Shown here: positions 57,718-64,000 of the stretch, in pieces | Layout of the letters: each line of letters begins with the position of its first letter | How positions within the stretch are numbered: position 1 is the stretch's first letter | Origin: Ganoderma boninense | Lineage: Eukaryota > Basidiomycota > Agaricomycetes > Polyporales > Polyporaceae | Direction: 5' to 3' | Assembly (NCBI GenBank): GCA_002900995.3 | Contig: PJEW03000013.1 | Location: 769,395-833,394 of the forward strand | DNA: 64,000 nt | The notes under the pieces: generated by a model | Database searches by the model: none | What the model saw: the letters and a program-made list of their open reading frames with translations, nothing else | What the model was told of the DNA's origin: nothing | Position numbers and translations under genes: made by a program

Positions 57718-57782
57718 CGTGGTGCTGCGCGGGCCCTGTGTTGGGTAGACCAACCCAGACACCTCTCCCTTCGCTCGTCTTG
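57718..57782 (+). repeat. short dispersed motif, copy 3
   Basis: GTGCTGCGCGGGCCC, then GTGTTGGGTAGACCAACCCAG and CGCTCGTC. It is in the same orientation as copy 2 and so forms a direct repeat with it. Confidence 0.45.
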
Positions 57783-59288
57783 ATTCCAGCTCATCGCGGC
57801 CTCTGGCCAGAGTCATCCTCGGTGTGTTCGCACCTGTCGTCAGTCGAGGGTCGCTCCGCCGGCGATCTTTGCAGCGGGGAGCTTGATGGCGGAGGCCTCG
57901 AGCCTGTCTGGCACAAGCTCCAAGTCTCCTCGTGCGTCGTCGTGAGGGCCCTGGAAAGGCGCACGGCGCTCGTCAGCGTTGCGCATGCTAGCCTGAGGTC
58001 TCGGCAGCGGACTCACGAAGCCGCCGGACCAGCTCGCCCCACAACAGCACATAACAGACACCGACGCAAGACGTTGACTCGGCATCTGCGGTGGTCCTAG
58101 CATAGGCAGAGGCCTTTCCATCTCACACCGCGACCCCCACCCGGCACACTAGAATATACAATGATCATAATCGCTGCCATCGAAAATAAGTGGCCAAGTG
58201 CGTCCAAGGAAGACCTAGTCACATACCTCCCAACGTCCACGCCTCAGGAGTAACAATAGCTCTCGTCTGTCAGGCCCCCACCGCCACTTCTGGATCCACC
58301 AAGCGATGTTTCTGGACCGCAACCACGTCGTTGCACCTTTGACAACGTTAGCAGCGACCTCTCAACGCAAAAGCGGACACAAGTACGTACAGAGCCATGT
58401 AAATTGGCTGGTAATAACGACACAGTCCAGAGATGAACGAGTGCAGCTCAGTGCTCATGGGCAGATACAGCGACAAGATGGGGGCGAATTGGGGATGCTG
58501 GGTTGGTAACTTAACGGGGAAGAGATGCTGCCGCGCGCTTATTGACACGCACCGCACATGCCGGGGAGCGACTCGGATTCCAACCCGGCCACTCCCGTGG
58601 TTCGAGCTTCGGCTTCCAAGTACGTACCACGCAGTTCTTTCATCCCGTGCTGCTGTCCCTAGACTGCAGGCTCCGACATGAAATCCAGATGTCGTTACTA
58701 GACAATTTGCATGATCGTTCTCTCCGCCAATTCTTTTCCAACTTCATGACCTATAACGTCCGTGCCGCACACATTCCAGGGACGACAACTCAGCCAGAGA
58801 CCGAGGGATGACCACGAACTCACAATGACTGGTAAGGTAATTGGACAGTGATACTTCAGTAGGAGTACGCATTAAATACCAGCAATACGAGAGCAAGTGA
58901 CAGGATGGGGTGCAGGGGGGAAAGGAGGTGGCAGGTGAGAGCATTTAAAGAGAGGCCACTGACGACACACGAAGAGGCTTTTTCGATTCCCCCAAATTGG
59001 GACACGAGCGCATCCGTCAGGCACTGGTCTTCATTTGCGTAATGTTGAGACGCGTGCGGAACCTCGTGCTAAGAATGCAGGAATTGACGATGACAACGAT
59101 GTAACGCATGGGCACGTACTCACCACAGCTTGATTTCGCAAACATCGCCGATTAAAACGACACTCAAATCATGAGCGGGCTCTTCGGTAGAGGCGATAGC
59201 GCGCCGATCGCCCGTTACTAATCAACGGACCACTCAGAAACTAGATCAGTTGGGTACCCGGAATGCACTCACAAGGAGAGGATCATTG

Positions 59289-59885
59289 TCAACAGCGGGC
59301 CTCGCGTCTTCTACAGCCAGGACAGATGGTACGTATGTTGGCTGGGGATGGTGAACGAACGCCGTCACTGTAGATACTTGGACTCTCGTCTGCCTCGTCC
59401 CCCGTCTCGGGAGGTGGATCCTGAATTGGAAGGTGATGACCGTTGGTGGAGCTACTGCGTGTCAGATGGCGATGGCTAGTCTTCTCAACTACCCGGGTGG
59501 AACGGTGCGGTCGTGGAGTGGGAGCGCGATAGCGAAGGTTGGTGCTGGATTTCCAACGGCGGGGAAGCCTGTCCGGGTTGCTATTGGTGATGTCTCCCGA
59601 CGGCCAGTTGAGAGCGACAGGAAGCTGTGAGTGGACAGAACCAAGTTCCCTGTCATACCCACTCTGGCTAGAGGTTTCTGCATCGACCTCGTCTGCACCC
59701 TCAGAGCTTCGTATCGTCGGTGGGGATACCTCCATTAGAGTGGCGAGCGTTGAAAGCCTCGAACGCGCAACAGGGGAGCGGCCACGGACTGCAGCGGGAC
59801 ATTTAACTGACATTACACTAACGATTTAACGCAAAGGGAACTTACTTTTGTTTTGAGGGTATGACCAGTCGACTGCACGATACAT
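59289..59885 (-). CDS. unknown gene family 2, copy A, two exons, 179 aa
   Basis: ATG at 59885. Exon 1 (59885-59846) encodes MYRAVDWSYPQNK; the 57-nt phase-1 intron (59845-59789, GTAAGT...TGCAG) joins exon 2 (59788-59289). Shared landmarks with copy B at 28899-29667: RLSTLATL, PTIRSSEG, ETSSQSGYD, PRRWKSSTNLRYRAPTPR, HLPIQDPPPETGDEADES. It differs in a shorter C-terminus ending CPGCRRREARC. Intron position and phase are conserved. Low complexity throughout; function unknown. Its ATG lies 66 bp downstream of the stop of the T5orf172 copy 2 on the same strand, an unusually tight spacing for this region. Confidence 0.6.
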
Positions 59886-59951
59886 TGGGGAGTGTGTGCG
59901 TGGTTGGCTTGGAGGGAAGACGGCGTCCGCACTTCGTGTACTGGTCCCCGG

Positions 59952-61189
59952 TCATATAGAAGGAGAATCAGCGCCTCTTTCCCCCCAAAAATCGAGACCT
60001 ACTTGGACCATTCGTCGCACCAGCATTAATATCTCGTCATGGTCGCGACCACCTTTGAAAGGACGTAAGAGCGTCGTCAGGGCCATAATGGCATATTAGC
60101 GAACTCACAACCTTTGCAGGTCGGCTTTTGTCTATTCACGCCCAAGCATCTGCCGGGTACGATATCACCAGAGGGGAGCGCGTTGGCGGCGATGTCGGCC
60201 AACTCCAAATGCACGAGATCTACCAGCATCTCAGCGAAAGGAACCTTTATGCCGAGCTTGACTCTGGCGAGGGTAAGTTCCTCCTGAGTTGCGCCGAGAA
60301 GTCTCGGATAGTAACCGACGATGATGGGCAGGTGTGTAGATGTTCGGCCATGCGGCGATTCATTGTGTTTGTGCGACCGACTTTGATGCGTGCAAGGTCT
60401 TTATTGGTCGGATCTAGAGGGCATGAGCGGAAAACGAGAAAAGATGAGGGAAATACAGATACCTTCAAGCAGAAGTCTGTAGATATAGCCCGCCTTATCG
60501 CGGTTCTTAGGCAGTGTGCACATCCGTTCGCGCAAGAGAACCCGGGTGTGTTTCTCCAGGTTGGAAAAGATGTAGTCTGAAAGGACAGTCAACGTATATT
60601 CACCGTTATAGGCAATCATCTTATCACGATGCTTGAGACAGTAAAAAGTCGGCTTTTCGAGGCCCGCTGCGAGGTGGCAATAGAAGGGACGGGCCGGCAC
60701 AGGGGCAGAGAATAGATTTCTTGGCATTGACCTCCCTGATGTAGCGGGTGTCGCAGCGCGTCTTTCCGCTGCACCGGACAATTGCGACAGCGACGAGTAA
60801 AGGGGTGTCAGAAGGACAGAGGTGCGAGAGAGGGGTCGTCGGACGAGCGGAGGAGTCGAGCTCGAAGGTAGCGCGCCGGGTAGACGACGGCGAGAGAGGT
60901 CAGGCGAGTGGAGACGTCGAAGTCGATGGCAAGGCGCTAGGTGAAGGAAGACGGCGAGACACAGCGCGCCGGGTGGAGGGCGACGAGAATGCTCAACAGA
61001 TGGAGGAAATTCGACTAGGTTCCGTTGGAAGGAAGCGCAGCCATTAGGCGACTCGTGGAGAGATCGACAGGACACAGTGGGGATGCAAGACCGATGTCGC
61101 GGAGCAGCTTTCCGGATTCCCTCCCCAGGGTTCGAGGGCACGGCGCTGAGACACACTGTGCACCCCGACAAGAAGATGCGTTGTGACAT
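59952..61189 (-). pseudogene. T5orf172 / GIY-YIG-like protein, copy 2 (frameshifted)
   Basis: From ATG 61189 exon 1 reads to 60463. It includes FYCLKH and LEKHTRVLLRERM, and ends NRDKAGYIYRLLLE, matching copy 1 (LESRTRVVLRNQM...SDKSGYIYALEVY). A 49-nt intron (60462-60414) in the same place and phase leads to DLARIKVGRTNTMNRRMAEHL and HTCPSS. A one-base frameshift between about 60315 and 60340 follows, and then GYYPRLLGATQEEL, ARVKLGIKVPF and LVDLVHLELADIAAN. After CKG a second conserved phase-1 intron (60108-60053) splits the Cys codon and leads to GRDHDEILMLVRR and a stop at 59952. Besides the frameshift, the Glu of the ERLVH motif is replaced (VDLVH). Probably inactive. Confidence 0.7.
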
Positions 61190-62450
61190 TGATACTGGGA
61201 AGACGATTCAGATCTACGCGATCTGTCGAAAGTCTGAGGGCGGATGTGGGCGCAGGTTCTCTCAACGTCAACCGTATCAAAATGCTAGTGTCAAGGCAAG
61301 CCGAAACCACCTCCTCGACTACCGCGCACAGTACCATAGAATGTTTCATACTCGATTCGAGGTCCGGATCACGTCCCCGCGGAGACAGGATTCGTGCCAG
61401 AAACAGCATTTCCTTAACCCTACATACAAACTGGATCTTCGCCCCCAGCGCTGAGGGAAACGAACGTAAAACGAACGCGAAGCGAACTCAACAAGAAGCG
61501 AACGCAAGAGGAACTACTATCCGCTGTTGGTGCCGTTGGTCCCCCGAGCGTTCCGAACCTGCATCAACGTTGTCGGGGGCTATTGGCAATCGGAGCGTAG
61601 GACCTGGCGATGTAGTTGGGGAACACCTGACTGATTCAATACTTAGTTTTACGGTGACGTCAACGAAGAACGTATGATGTACTTCGCCCGGGTGCTTATA
61701 GCGAAGGGGACCGAAGCCTCGTGTCAGTGCAGTGTGCATGATCCAGCTCATATGGCAAGGAGACTCACCAGAGTCGCCAGGTACGCGATGGATGCTGGCA
61801 TACCCTTGGTAATTCCGCGAATCGAGACATGACTTGACTTCGTTGACGGACCAAAGTTAGTCGACGGAGCTAGGAGGAGTGAATATGTCCTTCAACCCCT
61901 AGACAATCTATCAGTCCAGTCGAACGGAACCAGAACAGGGCTGACGGACGTTCACCAGCAGACATGGTCGCGCACGGGCTGGATGGGCTCCGAAGAACCA
62001 GCAGCAAAGTCGACGCAGCGTCGATGAAGTCTGTCTGTGCGGACATAATCTAGTCCGGAGACAGGGAGTCCAGGCAGGAGGTGTCCATTCGTCGGCAGCG
62101 CCCACAGCGGCAAGAACCTCCTCGAAGGCGGGGATCGTCTTGGTCTGTGCCCTGCTCGCGCACTTGGCCCACTCGCATGCAGCGCCCGCCGAGTCTCCGC
62201 GCTTTCCTCCTGTCGTTCTCCTTCCTTCCCTCCATGTCCAGCATCGCCCTACCCCGTACTCCGCATGCCTGACCCCGTACTCCGCCTTCAACTCCGGCTC
62301 CCAGCCGACTTCGACTTCAAACGTCTTCCCCCCACGTCCTGCTCCACAGCTGCGCTTCCTTCACGCCGTTGGCGGACACCTCGCTCGTACCTGCCCTCTA
62401 GCTTTCCACCCTCCAGATGCCTGCCGCTCGAGCAGACGTGGATATAGCTC
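61190..62450. other. stretch without a supportable gene
   Basis: Short overlapping frames only, plus AACG(C/T)AA-type words near 61455-61510. No recognisable feature. Confidence 0.3.
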
Positions 62451-63001
62451 ATCGGCCGGTCAAAGTACAGCTTGCACCCACGGGCCACGTGTGTTCTCGC
62501 TGCGCACGGAGATCAGCGCCTGCGTCGAGTTCAGCCAGTTCGTCTCCACGTCCCGCCACCACACACTCCGCGCAGCTGCCGACTCGGAGTATGGGGCGAT
62601 GGAGCTGTTCCCGCTGTGCGAGGGGAGTAGACCTGTTGCCCACTTGCACGTCATGAGATCCGGACGGAGGCTCTGGAGTCGCATGACACATTCACAGTCC
62701 CCGAGAACGGGATACTAGCACCATGTAGCAGTCGACGTAGTGTTTGAAACCGGTGAGGGTCGTGTCCACAAAGACAACGGGCAGAGACGGCGGCACGGCG
62801 GCGGGAGGATATTCCTGGGATCACAGGCCCAGGAGACCATGTGCTCGCGAAGAGTTCGACGGGCTGCTGGAATTGAACGCGGAACGGCGCAGCGTGTGCG
62901 TGTGTGGACGGGAAGGCTGCCCATAAACCGGCGAGAAGGACAGCGAGAAATGCGCCAGCGGCGATATTGAGCGACCGCTGTAGCTTGTGTGCGGGCGACA
63001 T
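62451..63001 (-). pseudogene. possible secreted or membrane protein relic
   Basis: ATG at 63001 starts MSPAHKLQRSLN followed by a hydrophobic segment IAAGAFLAVLLAGLWAAF and HAHAAP, like a signal peptide or signal anchor. Further down the minus strand, in shifted frames, are coding-like blocks: PPSLPVVFVDTTLTGFKHYVDCYMV, then WWRDVETNWLNSTQALISV. I found no intron that joins them, so frameshifts or missed introns are needed. Family not recognised. Confidence 0.35.
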
Positions 63002-63344
63002 TATCGAGCGAAGACCAGCACGGAAAACAGCGCAAGAAGCCTGGATCCTCAAAGTCAGTTCAGCTCGGAACGGACAGCGGAACAGATGACCCACCCAACA
63101 CTGCACTGCTCCCATCCACCAATGCGTGCCCAAGAGCGCTCAACAACAATACTTCGAGCTGGAAAACCACGACGACCGTCGCGGGTACCGACACGAGAAG
63201 TTGTATGATCCACTATCTAAACTCGCCCTGCTGTTCTCCCGCAAACGCGACTGCCTTGGGAGTGTTTAATGTGATGTACTCGACGCCACCCTGCGACACC
63301 TGGCGGTGCTGATGCATGAGCGGGATGTTCTCCGTCAGTTCGGT

Positions 63345-63930
63345 CTAGTGCTGCAGTTCAAGTTCATCGTGAAGTTGCCGAGGACTTCCAGGCGAACCCA
63401 CAGCGTGCCAGGGAACCCGAAGTCCTTGAATGGCGTCAGCATTGAAACAAAGATATGAATACTTGGAGCGGCATACCATGGGATCGGACTGGAGAACCGC
63501 CGACTGGAACATTGAAGACGCGGATGGAGCGGCCAAGACCGCCCCCGAGCATGTTTGCACTCTGCCCCGCAATGGTGGCTCCTGCAAGGACGCCGGAGCG
63601 TTTATCACGCCTTTGACTATGAGGTTGAATGCGCCATCTGGCTGCAAAAACCCGGCCTAATGACATTGACATGATCAATTTGGGACGCAAAAAATTAGGG
63701 TGGTTCTATTACTTACGGCAGACAAAGGACATTGCATCATAGTAGTGACGGACTGAGTCGTAGTGGCCGATCCGGACGTGAACGATCCACCGTGAAACCA
63801 CGTGAATGTCGGCGCACCAGCAGGAAGCGAAGCCGCGACGTAGAGAATCGAAGAAAGGCAGTCTTCCGTGCCGGCAGTGTTTCCACTGTTGTCCGACTCC
63901 ACGCACGGCAAGAGGAGGGCCATGGCGATG
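63345..63930 (-). pseudogene. type-B carboxylesterase/lipase pseudogene (partial)
   Basis: Minus-strand blocks follow the order of fungal carboxylesterases: GTEDCLSSILYVAASLPAG, then FTWFHGGSFTSGSA (oxyanion HGG), an apparent intron (GTAAGT...CATTAG, about 63718-63660), then GFLQPDGAFNLIVKGVINAP. Next, in another frame, is ATIAGQSAN, where the nucleophile motif GxSxG has become GQSAN, and back in the first frame LAAPSASSMFQSAVLQSDPM. Frame switching and the altered nucleophile elbow show it is dead. The N-terminal part would lie beyond the window end; Glu and His of the triad are not seen. Confidence 0.7.
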
Positions 63931-64000
63931 GAAGAGCCATTGCTGCAACAAGTGGCTACATCCAGAACAATGCTGGGCGAGTGCGGTGAGTGCAGCGCCC

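Larger units (their letters stand above)
53877..59288. other. 5.4-kb stretch without a supportable gene
   Basis: Many short frames, none with a domain I recognise. Worth noting: a plus-strand acidic Ser/Glu run at 55905-55960 caused by a hexanucleotide repeat; a hydrophobic stretch (LALALVVVVLLVLPFV) near 56015-56060 in one plus frame; two copies of a short dispersed motif at 57.5-57.8 kb. Confidence 0.3.

Overview
The window looks like a transposon-rich, gene-poor stretch of a basidiomycete (probably Agaricomycete) nuclear genome. The signs are GT-AG introns of about 49-77 nt that fall cleanly between coding blocks, a Plavaka-type transposase, a fungal LINE whose RT/RNase H architecture is familiar from mushroom genomes, GIY-YIG/T5orf172 proteins, and pseudogenes of ordinary eukaryotic genes (Serinc/TMS1, WD40, type-B carboxylesterase). 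I see no bacterial operons, rRNA genes or CRISPR arrays. Two 100-N runs (31029-31128, 52206-52305) are assembly gaps. All splice models were read by eye and no search was run.

Layout. 0.8-1.6 kb: T5orf172 gene, copy 1. 2.4-3.1 kb: 5'-truncated LINE with poly(A) and target duplication. 4.6-5.5 kb: decayed relative of the large LINE. 6.1 kb: tRNA-like Pol III promoter. 7.4-8.3 kb: intact two-exon gene (272 aa). 8.7-10.2 kb and 20.5-21.8 kb: two copies of one unknown gene family, the first broken. 10.6 kb: one end of a MITE. 11.5-11.9 kb: three-exon gene (108 aa). 14.9-15.3 kb: Serinc pseudogene. 16.6-19.5 kb: intact three-exon gene (909 aa). 22.0-23.8 kb: clusters of a GACGCA motif. 24.3-24.7 kb: TA-flanked MITE. 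28.9-29.7 kb: two-exon gene paralogous to one at 59.3-59.9 kb. 30.3-32.3 kb: Plavaka transposase interrupted by a gap. 34.7-35.3 kb: pseudogene of a small conserved-looking protein.

36.1-45.5 kb: a long LINE (ORF1, endonuclease, reverse transcriptase, RNase H, zinc motif) split by the most striking object in the window. This is a 2,728-bp near-perfect palindrome (39290-42017) with about 1.3-kb inverted arms, a 95-nt core and a 7-bp target duplication; removing it and one duplication restores the LINE reading frame exactly. 49.5-50.2 kb: WD40 pseudogene. 52.8-53.2 kb: a second TA-flanked MITE family. 53.5-53.9 kb: small two-exon gene. 59.3-61.2 kb: T5orf172 copy 2 (frameshifted) followed 66 bp later on the same strand by the small paralogous gene. 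63.3-63.9 kb: carboxylesterase pseudogene near the window end.

How it fits together: the region appears to be a graveyard and nursery of mobile DNA (at least one nested insertion, two MITE families, two LINE lineages, one cut-and-paste transposase) in which several gene families of unknown function are kept as paralogous pairs with conserved intron positions. Several relics carry stop codons where tryptophan would be expected, which suggests but does not prove C-to-T type mutation of repeats.
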